From an uncultured Collinsella sp. (GTDB taxonomy: Bacteria; Actinomycetota; Coriobacteriia; Coriobacteriales; Coriobacteriaceae): a DNA stretch of 25,009 bases. The notes under the pieces were generated by a model. It made no database searches and had not been told where the DNA came from. It saw only the letters and a list, made by a program, of their open reading frames with translations. Location of the stretch: positions 1 through 25,009 of the forward strand of contig URBM01000012.1 of assembly GCA_900545995.1 (NCBI GenBank). The letters are read 5' to 3'. How positions within the stretch are numbered: position 1 is the stretch's first letter; the number at the start of each line of letters is the position of its first letter. Below, piece after piece: positions 15,933 through 22,062 of this stretch. Position numbers and translations under genes: made by a program.

Positions 15933-16156
15933 GACTAGTCATTGGGGACGTTCTTAAATGACTAGTCGCAAGGGACACTCTTTCGCCACCCGACAGCCAG
16001 GGACAGTCCTTGGCAACCCGACCGGCAAGCCGGCGGTTCGGCAAAGACTGTCCCCGATGACTAGTCATTTAAGTCTGTCCCCAATGACCACTCTTGGTCG
16101 TTTAAGTCTGTCCCCAATGAGTATAAGTCTGTCCCCAATGAGTACCCAATGACTAG
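15933..16156. repeat. REP/BIME-like composite cassette 2
   Basis: A plus-oriented unit has a perfect 11-bp stem (15933-15943 with 15957-15967) and loop GGGGACGTTCTTA. Then come a segment sharing CGCCACC..CAGC with cassette 1 and the hairpin with GGGACAGTC (16000-16008) and GACTGTCCC (16046-16054) arms. Three minus-oriented units follow with loops at 16070-16082, 16103-16115 and 16124-16136, all TAAGTCTGTCCCC on the plus strand, and a fragment to 16156. It separates the MacB-type operon from the 3' end of the ABC-2 operon, whose stop is 5 bases away. Confidence 0.7.
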
Positions 16157-16160
16157 GTGG

Positions 16161-17366
16161 CTAGGCGCGGGATTTGTTGCGGGCGAGGGCTAGGCCTACG
16201 GCGGCGATGGCCACGGCAAAGAGTGCCGTGACGCCCAGGTCGCAGGCGATATCGCCCAGCACGGTGGACGTCAGGTCTGCGGCGAGCGCCTTGTCGATCG
16301 CGTCGTTCACCCAATACGTCGGCACAAAGTGCGCCACCGTCTGCACGGCCGAGCCCATCAGCGACAGCGGCATCCAAGCGCCGCCCAAAAACGTCATGAG
16401 CATGCCGAGCAGGTTGCCCACACCGTTAAGCAGCTCCTCGCGCGCACCCAGGCTCGACAGCGCAAAGCCAACGGCCAGAGGCGTGCACGCCAGGGCAAAC
16501 GTCGCCGCCAGCGCCAGGCACACGCGACCCACGCCGACCTCGGCAACCGCGCCGGCAAAGCCCACGACGCCCATCATGCTCGACACAAACCAGATACAGA
16601 CGGTGAGCACTGCAGCAGCCGCGAACACGGCAAGCGAACGCTGGCGCTCGGAGATTGGGCCGGCATCCATACGACGCACGCGCTCGGGCTCGTTCATGCC
16701 CGAGAACACCAGTCCCACCGACACGATGACCGACGAGATAATCGCGTACGCGCCAAAGTTGAAGTACGACTCGAGCGTTGCGGCGGCCGTCGAGTCGACC
16801 TTGACCTGCTCGATCTCGACCTCGGCACGCTCGGTGGCCGCGTGTTCGGCAGCCTTGGCGACGTCACCGTTGGAGGCAGCAGGCTCAAGTGCGGCTGCAG
16901 CGCCCGCGAGCGAGATCCAGCGCGAGGCCTCGGCAGACGAAAGCGCCGCCGCCATAGTGCCGGCACCGTAGGTCACATCGAGCTTGGGTAGGGACTCCCC
17001 CGCACGGGCGGCTGCAACGAGGTCGCCCTCAAACCCCTCCGGGATAAAGAACACGCAGTCGGCGCTGCCCTTGGCGCTGTTGCTCTTGGAGAGCGCGTCC
17101 GCAAGATCGTATGTATCGTCGCCGATGCCCGTGACCAGCTCAAAACGCGAACCCAGGTGCTTGGTAAGCGCACGCGAAAGGTCGCTATTGTCGCGGTCGA
17201 CCACGATCACGTTGGTGTCGTAGGGCTCGTACTCGGCAAGCTGCGACGAGTTCCAGCTCACCGAGGCCGCGATGAATACGCCCATGAGCGAGATGAACAC
17301 CGTATAGATGAGCAGGTAGAACGGGTGCGCCAGCGCCATGCGAAGCGCGGTCTTAAAGGTGCTCAT
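16161..17366 (-). CDS. ABC-2 type transporter permease, second subunit
   Basis: 401 aa. One N-terminal helix (about 17-38), an extracytoplasmic domain (about 40-205), then five helices from about 210 to 395, the ABC-2 membrane layout seen in YhaP/NatB/DrrB-like exporters. The conserved LGGAWMPLSLM segment before the last helices is typical of ABC-2 permeases. With its paralogous neighbour it would form a heterodimer served by the ATPase at 18550. ATG at 17366 follows AAGGAG by 5 bases and overlaps the upstream gene by 14 bases, a sign of coupled translation; a TTG at 17381 sits on the Shine-Dalgarno sequence. Substrate unknown. Confidence 0.8.
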   Translation of the reverse strand: MSTFKTALRMALAHPFYLLIYTVFISLMGVFIAASVSWNSSQLAEYEPYDTNVIVVDRDNSDLSRALTKHLGSRFELVTGIGDDTYDLADALSKSNSAKGSADCVFFIPEGFEGDLVAAARAGESLPKLDVTYGAGTMAAALSSAEASRWISLAGAAAALEPAASNGDVAKAAEHAATERAEVEIEQVKVDSTAAATLESYFNFGAYAIISSVIVSVGLVFSGMNEPERVRRMDAGPISERQRSLAVFAAAAVLTVCIWFVSSMMGVVGFAGAVAEVGVGRVCLALAATFALACTPLAVGFALSSLGAREELLNGVGNLLGMLMTFLGGAWMPLSLMGSAVQTVAHFVPTYWVNDAIDKALAADLTSTVLGDIACDLGVTALFAVAIAAVGLALARNKSRA

Positions 17367-18540
17367 AGCGGCTCCTTCCAAAGATCAGCGTGGCGGCGGC
17401 AACGAACAGCAGCGCCATCAGGACGAGCGCGCCGGCGCGAACGGCGAAGGGCCCCAGGTCTTCAAAGAAATACAGGCGATTGAACATGTCGCAGATGAGC
17501 TTGACGGGGTTGAACCAGCACTCGGCCGGGCAGGCGCGGGCGACGTCGTCGGCAAGCGCCATCGCCGGCTCGCCGTAGAGGCCGGAGAACAGGGCGCACG
17601 TGGTAGCAAAGCCCGTGAGGATGCCCGACTTGGACGCCTTGCCGCCCTTAACGGGAAGCGTGCCCACAAAGAGCCCCAAGCCCGTGGCGGCAAGCGCGGA
17701 AGCGGCGCCGCCCACCAGACACAGCCCCTCGCGCCCGCCAAAGTCGACGCCCACGACCAGGCGCACGTAGCCGATTGCGATCGCCATCGAGGCGAAGGAA
17801 ACCAGCCACGAGCCGACAAAGATGCCGGCCAGCGACGCCGTCTTGGAAAGGCCGCCCACGCAGCGACGCGCGCCAAGGCCCGACAGATTGGGCTGCAGAT
17901 CGACGACGCTCAAGGCGGCAAACTCGGCAGACATCATCGCGACCAGGCCAAAGAGCGCGTAATAGTAGATGACCGTGCCATCGGGTGTGGTGCGTGTCAG
18001 GCTTACGCGGCGGGTACTGCCCTCGAGCGACAGGGCGCGCGCAACCGCCTCCGGGTCGGCGAGCGCCGCCAGGTTGTCCTGGGCAATCTGGGACATGAGC
18101 TCGGCATTTTGTGTATACGAGCTTGCCACCGTCTCCAAAATGCTGCGGTCGGTGAGCACCGACGACGCACGCGAGCTGTCGTAGCTCGACAGCAGCGTGA
18201 GCTTGGGTACGCCTGCGTCGTCGACCGTATAGATGCCCGCGACCTCGCCGGCCTTAAGCGCACGGTTCGCATCGGCTGCGTCGTCGCACTCGTGAATCTC
18301 GAGCAGCTGATCGTCGCTCTCCTTGGCAAGCGACGTCGCCACGTCCTTAAAGGTCGAGGCGTCCCAGGCCTCGTCCGCTATGACGGCAACCGGTACCGGG
18401 TCGACCGTGCCATCAGAGCTCAGATTCGCAAACATAAACATGAACATCGTGGAAAGTGCGATGGGAAAGAGAGCGCCCCAGACCCACGTGCTCGGCCGGC
18501 GCAGCAGCGTCTTGACCGTAGTGATGATGGTGTTGAACAT
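17353..18540 (-). CDS. ABC-2 type transporter permease, first subunit
   Basis: 395 aa. N-terminal helix (about 18-38), extracytoplasmic domain (about 45-185), and five C-terminal helices (about 190-390). It shares size and layout with the following gene, so the pair probably arose by duplication. The ATG at 18540 is preceded by a G-rich Shine-Dalgarno sequence that overlaps the stop region of the ATPase gene; only 9 bases separate the two. Part of an ATPase-permease-permease exporter of the kind often used against antimicrobial peptides or for lantibiotic immunity; that role is inferred from the adjacent two-component system. Confidence 0.8.
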   Translation of the reverse strand: MFNTIITTVKTLLRRPSTWVWGALFPIALSTMFMFMFANLSSDGTVDPVPVAVIADEAWDASTFKDVATSLAKESDDQLLEIHECDDAADANRALKAGEVAGIYTVDDAGVPKLTLLSSYDSSRASSVLTDRSILETVASSYTQNAELMSQIAQDNLAALADPEAVARALSLEGSTRRVSLTRTTPDGTVIYYYALFGLVAMMSAEFAALSVVDLQPNLSGLGARRCVGGLSKTASLAGIFVGSWLVSFASMAIAIGYVRLVVGVDFGGREGLCLVGGAASALAATGLGLFVGTLPVKGGKASKSGILTGFATTCALFSGLYGEPAMALADDVARACPAECWFNPVKLICDMFNRLYFFEDLGPFAVRAGALVLMALLFVAAATLIFGRSRYEHL

Positions 18541-18549
18541 GACTGCCCC

Positions 18550-19488
18550 CTAGTCGCGCAGCTCGCGGCCGGTGATCTCGAGGAACACGTCGTTGAGGGT
18601 CGGCGGCTCGGAATAAATGCGGCCAAGCGCCACGTCATGCGAGCGCAGCGCATCGAGAATGTCCGTCAGGTTATGCGGGCTCGCCTCGCACGAAAACGTG
18701 AGCTGGCCCGCCGTCGCCGACAGGTCCAGGACATGCGGCAGGCTCGCGACGGCACCGAGCGCCGCGCTCGGCACCTCGCCGACCTCGATCACGATCTTCT
18801 CGCCCATCTGAATCATGCGCTTGAGTTCGTCGTTGGTGCCCTGCGCCAGCACGCGCCCGCCGTCCATGATCATGATGCGGCTGCAGATCTGCTCGACTTC
18901 CTCCATATAATGGCTGGTATACACCACCGTGGCGCCCTCGTCGCGCAGGCGGCAGATGCCCTCCAGGATGGCGTTGCGACTCTGCGGGTCGACCGCCACC
19001 GTGGGCTCGTCAAAAAAGATGAGCTCGGGCTTGTGCGCGATGCCGCAGGCGATGTTGAGGCGACGCGCCAGGCCGCCCGAGAGCTTGCCGGGGCGAAACT
19101 TGGTAAAGTCGCCCAAGCCGACAAAGTCGATCGCCTCGTCCACCAGCGCGCGGCGGCGCTTGCGGTCGCTAACGTAAAGGCTGCAGAAATAGTCGATGTT
19201 CTCGCGCACGGTGAGCTCGTCGAACACCGCCACCTGTTGCGGCACCACGCCGATGCGGCGCTTGAGGTCGTAGCGGGCGGGCGTCATGGGCTCGCCGAAC
19301 AGTTCGATGGTGCCCTTGTCGTAGGCGAGCAGCTGCAGGATGCAGTTGATGGACGTGGTCTTGCCCGAGCCGTTGGGGCCCAGCAGGCCAAAGATCTCGC
19401 CGGGGGCGATGCTCAGGTTAAAGTGGTCGAGCGCAATAAGATCGTCGTAGCGCTTGACGAGGTTTTCGACGTGGACGATGTCTGTCAT
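18550..19488 (-). CDS. ABC-2 exporter ATPase
   Basis: 312 aa. Walker A GPNGSGKT (37-44), Q-loop VVPQQ (81-85), signature LSGGL (136-140), Walker B LIFFDE (156-161), H-loop TSHYMEE with His193. The C-terminal 90 residues form the accessory domain common to DrrA/NatA/YhaQ-type ATPases. Two small departures: LARRLN follows the signature where MKQRL or MRRRL is usual, and VAVDP replaces xGLDP in the D-loop. ATG at 19488 is chosen because AAGGA lies 7 bases upstream; the reading frame stays open to 19554 without family similarity. First gene of the exporter operon, divergent from the sensor kinase. Confidence 0.92.
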   Translation of the reverse strand: MTDIVHVENLVKRYDDLIALDHFNLSIAPGEIFGLLGPNGSGKTTSINCILQLLAYDKGTIELFGEPMTPARYDLKRRIGVVPQQVAVFDELTVRENIDYFCSLYVSDRKRRRALVDEAIDFVGLGDFTKFRPGKLSGGLARRLNIACGIAHKPELIFFDEPTVAVDPQSRNAILEGICRLRDEGATVVYTSHYMEEVEQICSRIMIMDGGRVLAQGTNDELKRMIQMGEKIVIEVGEVPSAALGAVASLPHVLDLSATAGQLTFSCEASPHNLTDILDALRSHDVALGRIYSEPPTLNDVFLEITGRELRD

Positions 19489-19673
19489 GAGGCGGTCCTT
19501 CTGTTGATTGCGGCCCGGTACGATTGCATCATCGCAGGAGCCGCCGACGCACACCAGTGAGCTTTGTCACGAGTGCGGAGCTTGGTCGCACGACCTGCCG
19601 ATGCCCCCGATTTGCCGCGTGGGAGGAATGTCACAGTTGCGCAGGCGGCCCCTCCACCACGCGCGGCTTCGCG

Positions 19674-19679
19674 TACAAT
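19674..19679 (+). promoter_or_regulatory. -10 box placing the transcript start at the kinase ATG
   Basis: TACAAT ends 6 bases before the A of the kinase start codon, so a transcript from it would begin at or next to ATG (leaderless). The -35 region is not consensus. The 197-base divergent interval 19489-19685 also carries two TGTCAC words (19566-19571 and 19630-19635), but no clear operator could be defined. Confidence 0.4.
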
Positions 19680-19685
19680 ACCCGT

Positions 19686-20831
19686 ATGAACAGGCTTTTC
19701 GACAAATCGATCGTGCTGGCGTGCTGTATTGCGGCCGCCATGGGTCTTGCTGTGGACGCTCGCCTAGTCGCGGCGTTTTGCCTTGGCGTTATTGCCACCT
19801 CGCTGGCCGAGGTGGCACAGGATGAACGCACGCGCCGTGCAAGCGAGGCCGCGAGCTACGTTTACATCATCGCGGCCGTCTTTATACCGCCGTTTGTGCC
19901 GTTTGCGCCCCTCGCCCTCTATGACATCGCGCGACGCGTGCGCCGTGAACGCATCTGGCCCGCGCTGGCGATTGGCGCCGTGTTTGTCTGCGCGCTTGTC
20001 GCGGACCTTCGCGGCGGCGCGCTCACCACCCGAACGCTCCTGCTGACCGCCATCCTTTCGGTTGCCGCCACCTTGTTATCGCTACGTACCGCCCAGTTAG
20101 AGCGCGAGCAGAAGCGCATGCGCCGTACCCGCGACGGGCTGCAAGAACGAGCCCTCGCGCTCGAAGCGCGCAACCGCGACCTTGCCGACCGCCAGGACTA
20201 TGAGGTCGAACTTGCGACCCTGGCCGAGCGCGCCCGCATCGCGCGCGAAATTCACGACAACGTCGGCCACCAGCTCACGCGTGCTTCGTTGCAGACCGAG
20301 GCCCTGCGCGTGGTCCATGCCAACGAGCCCAGGATTGCCGCCGACTTTGCCGACGTTAAACGCACGGTTGACGAGGCGCTCCAGCTTGTGCGCACCAGCG
20401 TCCACGCGCTCAACGACAACGCCGTCGACCTTTCCGTGCAGCTCGAACGCATTGTTGAAGGCGCGCGCTCGGACGGCGGCCCGCAGATTGAGCTTGAAGT
20501 TTTGGCCGAGCATGCGCCCGCAAATGTCGCCAACTGCTTTGCAGCGGTCCTGCGCGAGGCGCTCTCCAATACCATGCGCCACGCTTGCGCCCAGACCGTC
20601 ACCGTACGATGCATGGAACATCCGTCGTTTTACCAGCTTGTCGTTACCGACGATGGCGCGGGCGGGGTCCAAGCAAGCGGCCGCGGCGCTGCGGAGGGCA
20701 TGGGGCTCGCCTCCATGCGCGAGCGCATCGAGGCGCTTGGCGGCACCTTCACCGCCGGCCCGCGTGCCAGCGCCGGCGGCTGGCGCGTGTTTGCCACCGT
20801 TCCCAAACAGCAAGGAGATGAGGACCGATGA
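19686..20831 (+). CDS. NarL-type sensor histidine kinase
   Basis: 381 aa. The N-terminal 135 residues contain about five hydrophobic segments with only short loops, so the signal is probably sensed in or at the membrane. A coiled coil (135-180) leads to the HisKA_3 dimerisation domain with EIHDNVGHQL, phospho-acceptor His190. The HATPase domain has the N box EALSNTMRHA (291-300), G1 box DDGAGG (322-327) and GMGLASMRERI (338-348). This is the DesK/LiaS/NarX class. The start at 19686 is the first ATG of the conserved region and has no Shine-Dalgarno sequence, but a -10 box lies 6 bases before it. It overlaps the response regulator by 4 bases (ATGA). Confidence 0.88.
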   Translation: MNRLFDKSIVLACCIAAAMGLAVDARLVAAFCLGVIATSLAEVAQDERTRRASEAASYVYIIAAVFIPPFVPFAPLALYDIARRVRRERIWPALAIGAVFVCALVADLRGGALTTRTLLLTAILSVAATLLSLRTAQLEREQKRMRRTRDGLQERALALEARNRDLADRQDYEVELATLAERARIAREIHDNVGHQLTRASLQTEALRVVHANEPRIAADFADVKRTVDEALQLVRTSVHALNDNAVDLSVQLERIVEGARSDGGPQIELEVLAEHAPANVANCFAAVLREALSNTMRHACAQTVTVRCMEHPSFYQLVVTDDGAGGVQASGRGAAEGMGLASMRERIEALGGTFTAGPRASAGGWRVFATVPKQQGDEDR

Positions 20832-21457
20832 GGCTCATCGTTGTCGACGACGACCGCTTAGTGGTCGATTCGCTCAAGATTATCCTGGGCGCCCAGCCGC
20901 AGATCGAAGTAGTGGGCACCGGCGCCAATGGCGACGACGCGGTTTCGCTCTATGCCGAGCACGCGCCCGACATCGCGCTGCTCGACATTCAGATGCCGGG
21001 GCGCGACGGACTTTCGGCGGCACGCGAAATCCTTGAACGCGACCCTGCGGCGCGCATGGTGTTTCTGACGACGTTTTCGGATGACGAATACATTGTGTCG
21101 GCGCTTAAACTGGGCGCCCGCGGCTACCTGATCAAGACCGATGTCGCCGCCATTCCGCCGGCGTTGGCACAGGTCATGGATGGCAAACGCGTGCTCGAGG
21201 GCAAGGCGATCGAGGATATCGATTTTGATGGGGCGGGCACCGAAGCCGACGCGCCCCGCCGGCCCACAGCCTTTGCCGGCCTAACCGACCGCGAGTTCGA
21301 AGTCGCCGAGCTCATCGCCCGCGGCCTCGACAACAAGGAGATCGCCGCCACCGCCTACATGGGCGAAGGCACCGTGCGCAACCACATCAGCTCGATCCTT
21401 GCAAAGATGGGCCTGCGCAACCGCACGCAGATCGCCATCGCCTACCTGCGAGGGTAG
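20828..21457 (+). CDS. NarL/FixJ-type response regulator
   Basis: 209 aa. Receiver domain 1-120 with acidic pocket D7/D8, phospho-acceptor Asp53 (LLDIQMPG), Thr81 and Lys103. A linker rich in acidic residues and Pro leads to a LuxR-type helix-turn-helix (about 150-209; LTDREFEVAELIARGLDNKE, then VRNHISSILAKMGLRNR). AAGGAG sits about 10 bases upstream of its ATG, inside the kinase gene, and ATGA overlap indicates coupling. The likely target is the divergent ABC-2 operon, as in LiaSR/DesKR-like systems that control their adjacent exporter. Inference from position only. Confidence 0.92.
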   Translation: MRLIVVDDDRLVVDSLKIILGAQPQIEVVGTGANGDDAVSLYAEHAPDIALLDIQMPGRDGLSAAREILERDPAARMVFLTTFSDDEYIVSALKLGARGYLIKTDVAAIPPALAQVMDGKRVLEGKAIEDIDFDGAGTEADAPRRPTAFAGLTDREFEVAELIARGLDNKEIAATAYMGEGTVRNHISSILAKMGLRNRTQIAIAYLRG

Positions 21458-21477
21458 TTGCCCAACGACTGACCGCC

Positions 21478-21531
21478 CCGGCATATCAAAATGGCTGCCA
21501 CCGATTTAATACCATTTCAAAACTATGCCGG
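21478..21531. repeat. Hairpin sharing an arm with element A
   Basis: CCGGCATA (21478-21485) pairs with TATGCCGG (21524-21531), and inside it AAATGG (21489-21494) pairs with CCATTT (21512-21517). The 3' arm is the same sequence used by element A to pair with 21658-21665, so the two folds exclude each other. It starts 20 bases after the response regulator stop. Confidence 0.5.
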
Positions 21532-21671
21532 TTTACGGGGCTAAACTCAGGACCCCCATCCATACCCGCGTTTTCTGCAAAATGACGGCTCGTCTACCTG
21601 TGATTTTATTTTCACGAATATCGGCATGGTTGGGGACTCGTGACTCAGCCCCGTAAACCGGCATAGTTTTG
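21518..21671. repeat. Long palindromic element A
   Basis: A perfect 25-bp inverted repeat (21518-21542 with 21647-21671) encloses a core of about 100 nt. In the core, CCCCC..CCATaCCCG (from 21553) can pair with CGGCATGGTTGGGG (21622-21635), and a degenerate hairpin with CTCGTCTACC in the loop follows GTTTTCTGCAAAATG. The core parallels element B (CGTTTTgaaCAAAA, TCTACCTG and CGGCATGGTTGGGG are shared or nearly so), while the outer arms of A and B are unrelated. Confidence 0.75.
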
Positions 21672-21755
21672 TTCGGGCGGCCCTGCACGAGTACCTCCGC
21701 AAGCCTCGCGGGACCAAAATGATCCGTTTTCTTCCGCCCGCGGAGATCGGCTGAC

Positions 21756-21927
21756 GGCGCTCGCCACGAAATCGGCCCATCTACTACGTTTGACTCGATA
21801 CCCCTGACCAAACCTTCGTTTTGAACAAAACCGCAGGCGTTCTACCTGCGGTTTTGTTTTCGCGCTTTTCGGCATGGTTGGGGGTAAGGGATTAAACGTA
21901 GTAGATGGGCCGTTTTCGTGGCGCGCC
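21756..21927. repeat. Long palindromic element B with terminator-like inner hairpin
   Basis: The outer stem is 19 bp perfect (21773-21791 with 21894-21912). It extends outward past one T-T mismatch by CCACGAAA/TTTCGTGG and, after a 2-nt bulge, GGCGC/GCGCC to 21756 and 21927. The core has CCCCTGACCAAACC (21801-21814) opposite GGCATGGTTGGGG. At its centre is a perfect 14-bp hairpin (21824-21837 with 21845-21858, loop CGTTCTA) followed by T-rich sequence, which could terminate transcription. It sits between the convergent response regulator and surface-protein genes. The 84 bases between A and B contain small imperfect hairpins only. Confidence 0.75.
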
Positions 21928-21950
21928 CTCCTCCCCAACGCACAAAAGCA

Positions 21951-21983
21951 CCGCCACGGAGGAGGGAGATGCCTCCGTGGCGG
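21951..21983 (-). terminator. Terminator of the surface-protein gene
   Basis: A 12-bp perfect stem (21951-21962 with 21972-21983, 9-nt loop) is followed on the minus strand by TGCTTTTGTG. It is the most terminator-like structure after the surface-protein stop at 22063. Confidence 0.65.
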
Positions 21984-22024
21984 CCAGGGGTGGGGTGGGG
22001 GCTGTGTTTTGGCTCCCCGCTAGC

Positions 22025-22050
22025 CGCCCGGGGCCTTTTGGCCCCGGGCG
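22025..22050. terminator. Strong GC hairpin just after the surface-protein stop
   Basis: CGCCCGGGGCC (22025-22035) and GGCCCCGGGCG (22040-22050) form an 11-bp perfect stem with a 4-nt loop, 12 bases past the stop codon. There is no T-run, so it may protect the 3' end or assist the hairpin at 21951 rather than terminate alone. Confidence 0.5.
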
Positions 22051-22062
22051 CTGCCAGCATGC

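Noticed and set aside
15933..16156. Possible CRISPR array
   Set aside because: Spacing between repeats is irregular (21-33 bases among the last units), orientations are mixed, the repeats are self-complementary hairpins, and no cas gene is present.
17338..19560. 740-codon plus-strand open frame opposite the ABC-2 operon
   Set aside because: It spans three overlapping minus-strand genes with intact ABC motifs and has low-complexity composition; an antisense shadow.
21518..21927. Classical MITEs with terminal inverted repeats
   Set aside because: The terminal arms of neighbouring elements are unrelated and no target-site duplication is seen, so the simple MITE explanation was not adopted, though a mobile origin is not excluded.
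21533..21938. Several open frames of 77-97 codons on the minus strand across the palindromic elements
   Set aside because: They run through perfect inverted repeats, have no ribosome binding site and no recognisable similarity.
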